This document shows positions 26,616 to 34,981 of a stretch of 64,000 bases of DNA, piece by piece. Position 1 is the stretch's first letter; each line of letters opens with the position of its first letter. The notes under the pieces are model-generated. The model was given only the letters and a program-made list of their open reading frames with translations. It did no database searches and had not been told where the DNA came from. The position numbers were made by a program, and so were the translations under genes. The stretch comes from Flavitalea plasmicola (GTDB taxonomy: Bacteria > Bacteroidota > Bacteroidia > Chitinophagales > Chitinophagaceae). Location of the stretch: positions 124,001-188,000 of the forward strand of contig NZ_JAUOTO010000004.1 of assembly GCF_030546645.1 (NCBI RefSeq). The letters run 5' to 3'.

Positions 26616-28163
26616 ATGATACGATTTATTCTCAATAGTAAGCTCATCGCGGCGGATGAACCGCCGGGCATGTTGCTGTTAGACCTTGTGCGTTACCGGG
26701 AGCACCTGACGGGCACCAAGATCGGATGCCGGGAGGGGGATTGTGGGGCGTGTACGGTTCTGATCGGGGAATTGACGGGAGGGGGGATGGTTTACCGTTC
26801 GGTCACTTCCTGCCTGACCGCCCTGGGGAATGTTCATCAGAAGCATGTAGTGACGATCGAAGGTATGAACATGGAGGGGTTGAATCCCCTGCAACAGGCT
26901 GTTTGCGAGGAAGGGGGAACGCAATGCGGTTTTTGCACGCCCGGGTTTATCGTTTCGATGGCGGGATTTTGTCTGAGCGGCCATGCCCCGACGCAGGCGG
27001 CGGCGCGGGCTGCTGTGGATGGGAATATCTGTCGCTGCACGGGATATAAGTCGATCGAGCGGGCGTTGGATAGGATGAATGATCTGCTGAAGGAAGCTGT
27101 GAGCGGTGAGCTGCGAGCTACAAGTGGGGGGGAAGCTGCAAGCTACAAACTGCAAGCTACAAGTGGGGGATTGGATAAGATGAGGTTTTTGGTGGAGCAA
27201 GGGATCTTGCCGGAATATTTTTTGGACATCCCTAAGCGGATGGCGGAGTTGGCATTGGAGCCGAATGGAGCGGTGAGAGCAGCTGCGAGTGAGGGAGAGG
27301 AAGCTGCAAGCTACAAGCCGCAAGCTGCAAGTGGAAGGAATGGATTGGATACGAGAGGGCGAAGGTTTTTGGGTGGAGGGACGGATCTTTATGTGCAGCA
27401 GCATGCGGCCATGGTGGGAGCTGATATTGGTTTTTTGACTGTGGGAGACCAATTGAAAGGTATCGTGCAGGAAGGGGGGCGATGTGTCATCGGCGGGGCT
27501 GCTACGGTGACGGACCTAATGGAATCTCCCGTAATACGACAGGCTTTTCCGCGATTTGAGCACTATGCCCGGCTGATCTCGTCTACACCTATACGTAATA
27601 TCGCCACGGTGGCCGGTAACTTTGTCAATGCCTCGCCGATAGGTGACCTCACCATTTTTTTCCTGGCGTTGGATGCGTCGTTAACGTTGAGCGATGGCGT
27701 TGCAAGGCGGGAGCTGCCGCTGCGGAAATTCTTTAAGAAATATAAGACATTGGATAAGCGGCCCGAAGAATTCGTTGAAAAGGTGTCTTTTGATCTTCCG
27801 GGAGGGCGGGGGCTTTTCCATTTTGAAAAGGTGAGCAAGCGGACCTGTCTGGATATTGCCAGTGTGAATACGGCGATGTTGGTGAAGATGGAGGGAGGGG
27901 TGATAACAGAAGGGCATCTTTCGGCAGGCGGTGTCGGACCGGTGCCAGCGTATTTGGAAGGCACCTCTTTGCTGATGAAGGGGCGTCGGGTGGACGAGGG
28001 GCTGGTGGCGGAAGTTTTGGAGAGCGCTGATGGCGAGATCAGACCTATCAGTGATGCCCGGGGGACGGAGGCGTATAAGCGGCTGTTGCTGGGCCAGCTG
28101 ATCAAAGGACATTTTTTGACATTGTTTCCCGGCCTGTCCGTTGAGGCGCTGCTGGAAATATAA
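26616..28163 (+). CDS. xdhA: Xanthine dehydrogenase, 2Fe-2S/FAD subunit, with repeat-encoded inserts
   Basis: Electron-transfer subunit of xanthine dehydrogenase, which oxidises hypoxanthine/xanthine to urate. Residues 1-80 form a plant-type 2Fe-2S domain (Cys38, Cys43, Cys46, Cys66). Residues 80-155 form the second 2Fe-2S domain (Cys104, Cys107, Cys139, Cys141). Residues ~185-395 form the FAD domain (FLGGGTDLYVQQ, RNIATVAGNFVNASPIGD) and the rest the CO-dehydrogenase flavoprotein C-terminal domain. Two stretches, ~162-185 and ~222-243, are encoded by 7-bp tandem repeats (peptides like AASYKLQATSGG). The first lies in the linker before the FAD domain, the second early in it, before the GGGTD loop. 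The frame stays open, so the enzyme is probably still made. Naming follows Rhodobacter (xdhA small, xdhB large). Confidence 0.95.
   Translation: MIRFILNSKLIAADEPPGMLLLDLVRYREHLTGTKIGCREGDCGACTVLIGELTGGGMVYRSVTSCLTALGNVHQKHVVTIEGMNMEGLNPLQQAVCEEGGTQCGFCTPGFIVSMAGFCLSGHAPTQAAARAAVDGNICRCTGYKSIERALDRMNDLLKEAVSGELRATSGGEAASYKLQATSGGLDKMRFLVEQGILPEYFLDIPKRMAELALEPNGAVRAAASEGEEAASYKPQAASGRNGLDTRGRRFLGGGTDLYVQQHAAMVGADIGFLTVGDQLKGIVQEGGRCVIGGAATVTDLMESPVIRQAFPRFEHYARLISSTPIRNIATVAGNFVNASPIGDLTIFFLALDASLTLSDGVARRELPLRKFFKKYKTLDKRPEEFVEKVSFDLPGGRGLFHFEKVSKRTCLDIASVNTAMLVKMEGGVITEGHLSAGGVGPVPAYLEGTSLLMKGRRVDEGLVAEVLESADGEIRPISDARGTEAYKRLLLGQLIKGHFLTLFPGLSVEALLEI
27094..27168 (+). repeat. Heptamer repeat insert 1 in xdhA
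   Basis: Two imperfect copies of a ~37-bp block, each ending CTACAAGTGGGGG and built on the 7-bp unit CAAGCTG/CAAGCTA (also degenerate GTGAGCG units). It is translated in frame inside the linker between the second iron-sulphur domain and the FAD domain. The edges are approximate. Confidence 0.75.
27278..27335 (+). repeat. Heptamer repeat insert 2 in xdhA
   Basis: A degenerate first part (AGCTGCGAGTGAGGG) followed by AAGCTGCAAGCTACAAGC units and ending GCTGCAAGTGG. It is translated in frame as ~20 residues rich in Ala, Ser, Lys and Gln, just before the FAD-binding GGGTD loop. The edges are approximate. Confidence 0.75.
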
Positions 28164-28174
28164 ATGGAAGGATC

Positions 28175-30445
28175 ATGAAGAACATCGATTCTACGGGACA
28201 TACGAGGGGGGAGTCCATTTACCTGGATGATATCCCTTTGCTGCGGGGGACCTTGTTCGGCGCCGTCTATGGCTCGCCGGTGGCGCATGGATTTATCCGA
28301 CGGCTGGATGTCAGCGGAGCGGAGGAGACCCCGGGCGTGGTCCGCGTATTTACTTTCCAGGACATCAAGGGAGAGAACCAAATAGGGGGGATCATACCGG
28401 ACGAACCATTATTTGCAGAGCATCATGTACATTTTTGCGGGATGCCGGTGGCATTTGTGGTAGCTGTTTCGGAGGATGCGGCCAGGCACGCAGTGGAAAA
28501 GATAAAGGTGGAAATCGAGCCATGGCCCGTGGTCACGGACCCGCGGGTGGCGCAGGCAAATGGCGAGCTGATCGTTCCGCCGAGGACTTTCCGGCTCGGG
28601 GATGTAGACCAGGCCTGGTCATTATGCGAGCATGTCATCGAGGGGCGGGCAGATACCAATGGGCAGGAACATCTATATATAGAAACGCAGGGCGCATATG
28701 CGATGCCGCTGGAAAATGATGTCATACGTGTGTATTCTTCCACGCAGGCGCCGACAGCTGTACAGCGGGCCATCTCCAAGGTGACGGCTTTGCCGATGCA
28801 TGCATTGGATATCGAAGTGACGAGGCTGGGCGGTGGTTTTGGAGGCAAGGAGGACCAGGCCAATGTCTGGGCTGCCTTGTGTGCGCTGGCTTGTCTTCAT
28901 CTTAAAAAGCCTGTGAAATATGCGATGCCCCGGACGGATGACATGGTGATGACGGGGAAGCGGCATCCTTATTCTTCGGACTTCAGGATCGGGGTGGACA
29001 AAGATCTGAAGATACTTGCTTACGAAGTGACCTTTTACCAGAATGCCGGTGCGGCGGCTGACTTGTCGCCGGCTGTGCTGGAAAGAACGCTTTTCCACTG
29101 TACAAATTCGTATTTCATTCCGAATGTCAGGGCTACCGCCTACAGCTGCCGGACGAACTTACCTCCCAATACGGCTTTCCGGGGATTTGGCGGTCCGCAG
29201 GGCATGTATGTCATCGAGGCGGCGATAGCAAAGGTGGCGGAGGGTTTGGGAGTGGATGCCGCGGTGATCCAAAAGAAGAACCTGCACCGGACGGGGGATA
29301 TATTTCCTTACGGACAGCTGGCGGAAAGCGAAGCGCATGCCTGTTGGCAGAAGGCGGAGGATCTGTATGACATCCAGTCGATGAGAAGGGAGGTCGAAGC
29401 ATTCAATGGAAGCAATAGGCTTTTTAAGAAAGGAATTGCATTTATGCCGGTCTGTTTTGGCATTTCATTTACCAAGACATTGATGAACCAGGCCAGAGCG
29501 CTGGTGCATGTATATACGGACGGCAGCGTTTCCCTGACGACCGGTGCGGTGGAGATGGGGCAGGGCGTTAACACCAAAATGTTACAGGTGGCGGCGGCGG
29601 TATTTTCCATAGATCCCGGATCAGTGAGGATACAGGCTACCAGTACTTTTAAGATCGCCAACACTTCTCCTTCGGCGGCCAGCGCGACGGCTGATCTGAA
29701 TGGCAAGGCCGTGCAAATGGCTTGTGTGGAGATCCTTCGCAGATTGAAGGAAGTGGCGGCGGCGGAGTTGGGGGTTGCGGTGGAGGATGTTGAATGGAGA
29801 GAGGGGATGGTATGGGTGTCTGGTGCGGCGACGGAGCTGGACTGGAAAAAATTAGTGCTGGCTGCTTTTGTCAGGCGCGTGAGCCTGTCGGAACATGCGC
29901 ATTATGCCACTCCGGGCATTCATTTCGATCCTTCGAAGGAGAAGGGGCATCCGTTCGCCTATCACGTATATGGTACGGCCATTGTCACCGTTACATTGGA
30001 TTGCCTGCGGGGGAGGTATGTTATAGACGCCGTCAAAGTCGTCCATGACTTTGGGACCAGCATGAACCCGTTGATCGACCGGGGGCAAATGGAGGGCGGG
30101 ATCGTGCAGGGCCTTGGCTGGATGACCATGGAGGAGGTGATCTATGATGAGAAGGGACGGTTGCGGTCCAATACATTATCTACTTACAAAGTGCCGGATA
30201 TTTATTCCGTGCCGGAGGAGATCAGCATTGATTTTCTTCATACCCAGCGGGATAACCTGGCGATCTTTCGCAGCAAGGCGGTGGGTGAGCCTCCGTTGAT
30301 GTATGGCATCGGCGTTTATTTTGCCTTGCGTCAGGCGATCAGGGCATTCAACCCTTCGACGGATCTTCCATTTTCCACTCCGCTGACACCGGAAAAAGTA
30401 TTGATGGGACTCTATGACAAGAAATTGGAGCATGTACCAGGATAG
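28175..30445 (+). CDS. xdhB: Xanthine dehydrogenase, molybdopterin-binding subunit
   Basis: Catalytic subunit of xanthine dehydrogenase; holds the molybdenum cofactor and hydroxylates xanthine to urate. An N-terminal aldehyde-oxidase hammerhead domain (TRGESIYLDDIP) is followed by Moco-binding motifs: GGGFGGKE, AFRGFGGPQGM, GAVEMGQGVNTKM and the C-terminal GEPPLMYGIGVYFAL with the catalytic Glu. The length of 756 residues is normal. It starts 11 bp after xdhA and overlaps xdhC. The enzyme should be cytoplasmic; no Tat signal is present. Confidence 0.96.
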   Translation: MKNIDSTGHTRGESIYLDDIPLLRGTLFGAVYGSPVAHGFIRRLDVSGAEETPGVVRVFTFQDIKGENQIGGIIPDEPLFAEHHVHFCGMPVAFVVAVSEDAARHAVEKIKVEIEPWPVVTDPRVAQANGELIVPPRTFRLGDVDQAWSLCEHVIEGRADTNGQEHLYIETQGAYAMPLENDVIRVYSSTQAPTAVQRAISKVTALPMHALDIEVTRLGGGFGGKEDQANVWAALCALACLHLKKPVKYAMPRTDDMVMTGKRHPYSSDFRIGVDKDLKILAYEVTFYQNAGAAADLSPAVLERTLFHCTNSYFIPNVRATAYSCRTNLPPNTAFRGFGGPQGMYVIEAAIAKVAEGLGVDAAVIQKKNLHRTGDIFPYGQLAESEAHACWQKAEDLYDIQSMRREVEAFNGSNRLFKKGIAFMPVCFGISFTKTLMNQARALVHVYTDGSVSLTTGAVEMGQGVNTKMLQVAAAVFSIDPGSVRIQATSTFKIANTSPSAASATADLNGKAVQMACVEILRRLKEVAAAELGVAVEDVEWREGMVWVSGAATELDWKKLVLAAFVRRVSLSEHAHYATPGIHFDPSKEKGHPFAYHVYGTAIVTVTLDCLRGRYVIDAVKVVHDFGTSMNPLIDRGQMEGGIVQGLGWMTMEEVIYDEKGRLRSNTLSTYKVPDIYSVPEEISIDFLHTQRDNLAIFRSKAVGEPPLMYGIGVYFALRQAIRAFNPSTDLPFSTPLTPEKVLMGLYDKKLEHVPG

Positions 30446-31400
30446 GAAGCTGTTGGCCTGGCGACTGGCATTTTCCAGTATGCAGCGTGGTGTTCCGGCC
30501 TTGCTGTTGTATGTGCTGGAAAGCAAGGGCAGCAGTCCGGGAAGGCAGGGCTTCTTTATGGTGGTGAATGCGGAGGGCGAGATGGAGGGCTCAATCGGGG
30601 GAGGGATCATGGAACATAAGTTTACAGAGATGGCGAAGGAGTGTCTACGCCGTGGGGAGCATCTGCTTTCGGTGCGCCGGCAGGTGCATGACAAGGAGGT
30701 GGCAAGGGATCAGAGCGGGATGATCTGTTCGGGGGAACAGACGATCGTCTTGCTGAGTTTGGGTGACAGGGATATGACGACCGTCCGGAGGTTGGTGGGG
30801 TCGATAGAAAGCTATAGCAGCGGATGTCTTCGGTTGTCGTCATCCGGGATGGAATTCCTGCCGGAGGTTCCGGGCAGGGATTTTTATTTTTTGCCAGGCG
30901 AGGATTGGGTGTATGAGGAGAAGACCGGTTATAAGGATCGTTTGTTCATCGTCGGGGCGGGCCATTGTGCGTTGGCGTTCTCGCGGCTGATGCGGACGAT
31001 GGATTTTTATATTTCTATTTATGATCACAGGGAGGGCCTGGATACGCTTTTGCGGAACGAGTATGTGCATGAGAAGGTGTTGATAAGTGATTATGGGGAG
31101 CTTGGCGGGTTAATAGGCGCCGGGCCTTCGCATCACTATGTGACGGTGATGACGCAGGGCTACCGGACGGATGACATGGCCATGCGGGTGCTGTTGCCGA
31201 TGGAGTTCCGGTATTTCGGGCTACTGGGCAGCAAGGCCAAGGTTTCAAGGATGATGGAAGGGTACAGGGCGGAGGGGATCCCGGAGGAATGGCTGCGCAG
31301 AGTGCGGGGGCCGGCGGGATTGTCTATACACAGTCAGACGCCGGAGGAGATTGCGGTGAGCATTGCGGCGGAGATCGTGCAGGTGAAGCATGGGGTGTGA
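30414..31400 (+). CDS. xdhC: XdhC-family molybdenum cofactor insertion factor
   Basis: Chaperone that binds, sulphurates or protects the molybdenum cofactor and loads it into XdhB. The N-terminal XdhC/CoxI domain shows VLESKGSSPGRQGFFMVV and EGSIGGGIMEHKF. The C-terminal Rossmann part shows FIVGAGHCALAFSRLM and ends RGPAGLSIHSQTPEEIAVSIAAEI, as in the family. The listed ATG overlaps xdhB by 32 bp; an ATG at 30432 would overlap by 14 bp and removes only six residues. I cannot choose firmly. Its stop is immediately adjacent to the stop of the convergent PAS kinase, with no room for a dedicated terminator. Confidence 0.93.
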   Translation: MTRNWSMYQDRKLLAWRLAFSSMQRGVPALLLYVLESKGSSPGRQGFFMVVNAEGEMEGSIGGGIMEHKFTEMAKECLRRGEHLLSVRRQVHDKEVARDQSGMICSGEQTIVLLSLGDRDMTTVRRLVGSIESYSSGCLRLSSSGMEFLPEVPGRDFYFLPGEDWVYEEKTGYKDRLFIVGAGHCALAFSRLMRTMDFYISIYDHREGLDTLLRNEYVHEKVLISDYGELGGLIGAGPSHHYVTVMTQGYRTDDMAMRVLLPMEFRYFGLLGSKAKVSRMMEGYRAEGIPEEWLRRVRGPAGLSIHSQTPEEIAVSIAAEIVQVKHGV

Positions 31401-33998
31401 TCAATGGACACCGGCCAACGGGATATTTACGAAGAGCGCGCAGCCCTTACCCGGAGCGGAGATAAATTGAGCTGTTCCTCCCTGGAATTCTGTCCGGCTG
31501 CGGATATTACTGATGCCAATGCCGCCTTTCTTTTCCGTGGGATCGAAGCCTACCCCATTGTCTTCAACGGAAAGCATGGCATTTGCCAGGTCTGTTCTTA
31601 TCCGTATAGTGACCTGCGTGGCCTTTGCGTGTTTGTATATATTGCTCAGCTGTTCCTGGGATATCCTAAAAAAAGTTTCTTTAATGCTGACAGCTACCCG
31701 GTCGTCGCTCCAGTCCCCTGTTTCCAGCACAATGGCCTGCGTATACTGATAGTTGTCGGCGAGCGCTTTCAGCGCCTGCGGCAAAGCGCGTTCTGAAAAA
31801 CGAGGCATTACCATCCTATGCGACAACCTGCGGGTTTCCTCCAGCGCTTCCATGATATTTTCCCGGCATTGTATAAGTATGGGTTTACAGATGGAAAAAT
31901 TATCCAGGCTGAAAGACAACTGCATGCGTATGGCGGCCAGGATCTGGTTGATATTATCGTGCAGCTCCCTTCCTAATTGATTCCTTTCCACTTCCTGCGT
32001 CTGGAGAATGACGCCTGTGATCTTCTTCTGCTGTTCGATCTCATTTTGCAGCCTTTCCTCTTCCATACGGCGTCTTTCTGTAATGTCGTAGCCAATGGCG
32101 AAATACCGGGTGATCTCGCCTTTTTTGTTTTTAAGCGGCTGTCCTGTGATATGATGGATCCTTTTCTGGCCGTCTTTTGTATAGGTGACGAGGTCGCCGC
32201 TGTAGGATTGGTCGTTGCTTATTCTATCGGCCCAGCTCTGCAGCTGACGGAGGTCAGTTTCGGGGCCCTGGATCGTCGCGACGGGGTTTTTACCTATTAT
32301 ATCTTCCGCTGTAAACCCGGTGAGCCGGGTAAACCCTTCATTTACCCATATGGTATTCCCCGACTGCTTGTCGAAGATGACTACGCCGTTGTTGGTCTCC
32401 CTGGCTACCAGCGACAGTACTTCCAGTTCTTCCAGGATCTTTTTTTCCTCGGTGATATCTGTCACGATGAGGAAATAGTTGGCGACAGCGCTATTGGCCT
32501 GCCTGATGGCCTGTCCCTGCGCTCTTGTCCATACCTTTTTGCCTTTTTTGGTATAGATCAGGAATTCCTCCAGCATGGGCAGGCCGTTCTCCCTGCAATA
32601 GGCGGCCTTTTTCATAACGGCCATATCAGTTTCGGGGCCGTTGAGGAAAGCCCTTGAACTTTTTCCCATCAGCTCTTCGGCCGAGTAGCCTGTTAGCCGT
32701 GTGAAGCCTTCATTCATCCACAACATTTCTCCATTGGGATGCAAAATACATACTGCATTCACCGTCTCCCGCGCCAGTAGTGCAAGCACTTCCATTTCGC
32801 CCAGGATCCTTTTTCGCTCTGTAATATCCTGGAAGGAAATAACAATAGCATGAGGCTCTTTCTGAGGGGTGTGGGTAACGATGCCTGAATTCAGCTTGAG
32901 CCACTGTATGCCATTCTTTTTCTGTATACCGATGATCTTATTTTTAACAGCATGCAATTTTCCGTTGGTTTTATAGAAAAGGCCTTCGTGGGTTATTTCC
33001 TTTTCATGCTCATCGACCAGGACGCAGCCGGGATAGGGGAAACCTTTTTCTTTCAGCTCGTCCACCGGCATGCCCAGTATGGCTGCAGCGTTGTGGTTGA
33101 TCGTGAGTATTTGCTTATCCAGGGTCTGCAGGATGACGCCTTCGCTCAATGAATTGACGAGGGCCCGGTATTTAATTTCGTCGGCCCTTATCTGCTCTTC
33201 GGCTTTTTTCCTTTCTGTAATGTCGCGAAAGGTGATGCTTACCTGCTGAATGGTCCCATCCTCTCCTTTTACCGGCATATAATTTATAAACAGCCATAAG
33301 CTGTCATCGTACGCTACCTCATATTCGACGGGGACACCTGACAGGGCGGAGGTCAGGTATTGTCGTGCCGGCGCTTTCCGATGTTCTGGCAGCAGGTCGA
33401 TAAAACTGTCGCCTATTTGTACTATTGTATTGATCCGGCCGAACAGGTGGATTGCCCGCCGGTTGAATGTGAGTATCCTGAAGCTGTTGTCGATGAGTAA
33501 AACGCCTTCGGGGATATTATTGATGACTGCATTTATATAATCCTGGTGCCGCAGAGCCTGCTGCAGCGCCAGCTCATTGAGCTTTTTTTCGGTGATATCG
33601 CGAAGGCTGCCGCAAATACCTGCATATTTTCCATCGCCGGACAGGAAGGGGTATAGAGAAACGCTCAGCCATTTGGTAACGGCCATCTGGTATTTCCATT
33701 CAAAATGGACCCGTTGGCCTCCTGTCACTGTGGCGAGGTGTTCCATGAACAGCGGCTGCTGCTCTTTTGTAAGCAGCTCGTTAAAATCAAAATTTACGCC
33801 CAGGTGTCTGCCTGATACCGTGTAGTAAATCTCATCGCATGCAGTGTTGTGCCAGACGAGCTTGTAGCTATCGTCCAGCAGAAACAAGGGTTCTTCCAAG
33901 GTGTTGAGTATCGCTGGGAATATCTTTTCCCGGAAGCCGGGAACAGAATGAAGGGAGATATCGGACCTATCATTTACTAAGCTACTATCAGTTGGCAT
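31401..33998 (-). CDS. Soluble five-PAS sensor histidine kinase (NarL-partner type)
   Basis: Cytoplasmic sensor kinase of 865 residues with no signal peptide or membrane segment. Five PAS/PAC units can be counted from the repeated closing motif (RDITEKK, RDITERKK, QDITERKR, TDITEEKK, YDITERRR). A HisKA_3 dimerisation domain follows (RNQLGRELHDNINQILAAI, phospho-His680), then a HATPase domain (EDNGVGFDPTEKKGGIGISN). Kinases of this class pair with LuxR/NarL-type response regulators, and none is encoded in this window. It sits inside the purine island, 99 bp downstream of uricase on the same strand. It may be co-transcribed with uricase and might sense a purine, flavin or redox signal, but that is inference. 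Confidence 0.9.
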   Translation of the reverse strand: MPTDSSLVNDRSDISLHSVPGFREKIFPAILNTLEEPLFLLDDSYKLVWHNTACDEIYYTVSGRHLGVNFDFNELLTKEQQPLFMEHLATVTGGQRVHFEWKYQMAVTKWLSVSLYPFLSGDGKYAGICGSLRDITEKKLNELALQQALRHQDYINAVINNIPEGVLLIDNSFRILTFNRRAIHLFGRINTIVQIGDSFIDLLPEHRKAPARQYLTSALSGVPVEYEVAYDDSLWLFINYMPVKGEDGTIQQVSITFRDITERKKAEEQIRADEIKYRALVNSLSEGVILQTLDKQILTINHNAAAILGMPVDELKEKGFPYPGCVLVDEHEKEITHEGLFYKTNGKLHAVKNKIIGIQKKNGIQWLKLNSGIVTHTPQKEPHAIVISFQDITERKRILGEMEVLALLARETVNAVCILHPNGEMLWMNEGFTRLTGYSAEELMGKSSRAFLNGPETDMAVMKKAAYCRENGLPMLEEFLIYTKKGKKVWTRAQGQAIRQANSAVANYFLIVTDITEEKKILEELEVLSLVARETNNGVVIFDKQSGNTIWVNEGFTRLTGFTAEDIIGKNPVATIQGPETDLRQLQSWADRISNDQSYSGDLVTYTKDGQKRIHHITGQPLKNKKGEITRYFAIGYDITERRRMEEERLQNEIEQQKKITGVILQTQEVERNQLGRELHDNINQILAAIRMQLSFSLDNFSICKPILIQCRENIMEALEETRRLSHRMVMPRFSERALPQALKALADNYQYTQAIVLETGDWSDDRVAVSIKETFFRISQEQLSNIYKHAKATQVTIRIRTDLANAMLSVEDNGVGFDPTEKKGGIGISNIRSRTEFQGGTAQFISAPGKGCALFVNIPLAGVH

Positions 33999-34097
33999 GC
34001 ACTAGGGTTTTCAGGATAGGTCGGGATGAATTTATTAAATTTATTTGTAATAACAAAATAAATAGGAGAAAAATGTAATGGGAGACAGGCTACATGT

Positions 34098-34943
34098 TTA
34101 GTTCCTTGTCAGGGTGCCTGTAATGTATCCGTAAGGTTCGTCAGTGGCGATGAAGACCTCGTTGTTATTGTCCATGCCGAATTGCTGGAGGTTGAAAAGG
34201 ATGTGATGTTTGTTGGGCATTTTCAGCGTGATCTCTTTTACTTCGGGAAAGTCTTTCAGGACGTTGGCACCCATGGCATAGAGGGTGTGCTGTACGGAGA
34301 GGCTTTTGTGGTTGGAGAAGGTTTGCAGGAGATCTTCTCTTATTGCAGCGTATAGGTGATCGGGGTTCGCGGGAAGGTTCTCATAGATCCAGGTGATGTC
34401 GCACTCGGTGGAAAAGATACGGTCGCTTGTCTCTTTCAGGGTGGTGTATTTATCCTTGATATAGTTCTCAAAGCCGGAGTCGGTGGTTTTTAAGATCAGG
34501 AGGTCGTTGATGCCTGCGGACAGGATGGTGGCCTGCCGGTTCCTGGTGATGAGGGCGACATGTTTTTCGGAGCCGCCGTTGACAAAGGAATGGGGGTGTG
34601 GGGTTCCGTTGAAGGTCATCCTGGTCCAGGAATATTCGGTGAGTCTTGTTCTCACTTCAGTAACCTGGGGGTTATTGGAGAGCAGGTAATCCGCCAGGAA
34701 AAGGCCGAATGCTTCGATGGAGGCGGTGAAGTGATCTTTGGCCAGTGCGTACACTGTATTTTTCATGGTATCGGTGGGCAGGACTTTTGTGTTATCGCCG
34801 GCGGTGTGTACGTCTTCGAAGTCCCCGGAGAGGGAGATATCGACGGAGATGTGCCGGATCTCGTGCCTGTCCGGGTGGCGAATGATCCTGGAGAGATTGA
34901 TCGCGTTTTTCCCGTAAGCATTTTTATCTAACCGGATATCCAT
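34098..34943 (-). CDS. pucL: Urate oxidase (cofactor-free uricase)
   Basis: Oxidises urate to 5-hydroxyisourate with O2, without cofactor. This 281-residue single-domain enzyme has both T-fold halves. The catalytic Lys12 lies in AYGKNAINL, Thr57 in KVLPTDTMKN, and the C-terminal His in MPNKHHILFNLQQFG. The end motif is NEVFIATDEPYGYITGT. Unlike Bacillus PucL there is no fused OHCU decarboxylase; that enzyme is a separate gene (uraD) 3.4 kb away on the other strand. It is divergent from allB with a 38-bp shared promoter gap. It is followed by the PAS kinase gene. It fills the step between XdhAB and UraH. Confidence 0.95.
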   Translation of the reverse strand: MDIRLDKNAYGKNAINLSRIIRHPDRHEIRHISVDISLSGDFEDVHTAGDNTKVLPTDTMKNTVYALAKDHFTASIEAFGLFLADYLLSNNPQVTEVRTRLTEYSWTRMTFNGTPHPHSFVNGGSEKHVALITRNRQATILSAGINDLLILKTTDSGFENYIKDKYTTLKETSDRIFSTECDITWIYENLPANPDHLYAAIREDLLQTFSNHKSLSVQHTLYAMGANVLKDFPEVKEITLKMPNKHHILFNLQQFGMDNNNEVFIATDEPYGYITGTLTRN

Positions 34944-34981
34944 ACTCCAATATAAATATTATTCTTAACTTCTCAGTATAA
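34944..34981. promoter_or_regulatory. Divergent control region between uricase and allB
   Basis: Only 38 bp, very AT-rich, separate the two start codons, so both promoters must overlap each other or extend into the genes. No exact TAnnTTTG box is present on either strand; the closest is TAACTTCT towards allB. A shared operator would switch uricase and the allantoin-urease run together. Confidence 0.45.

Noticed and set aside
27094-27335. xdhA as a pseudogene because of its repeat inserts
   Set aside because: The frame is open throughout and all iron-sulphur and FAD motifs are intact, so a working protein is more likely.
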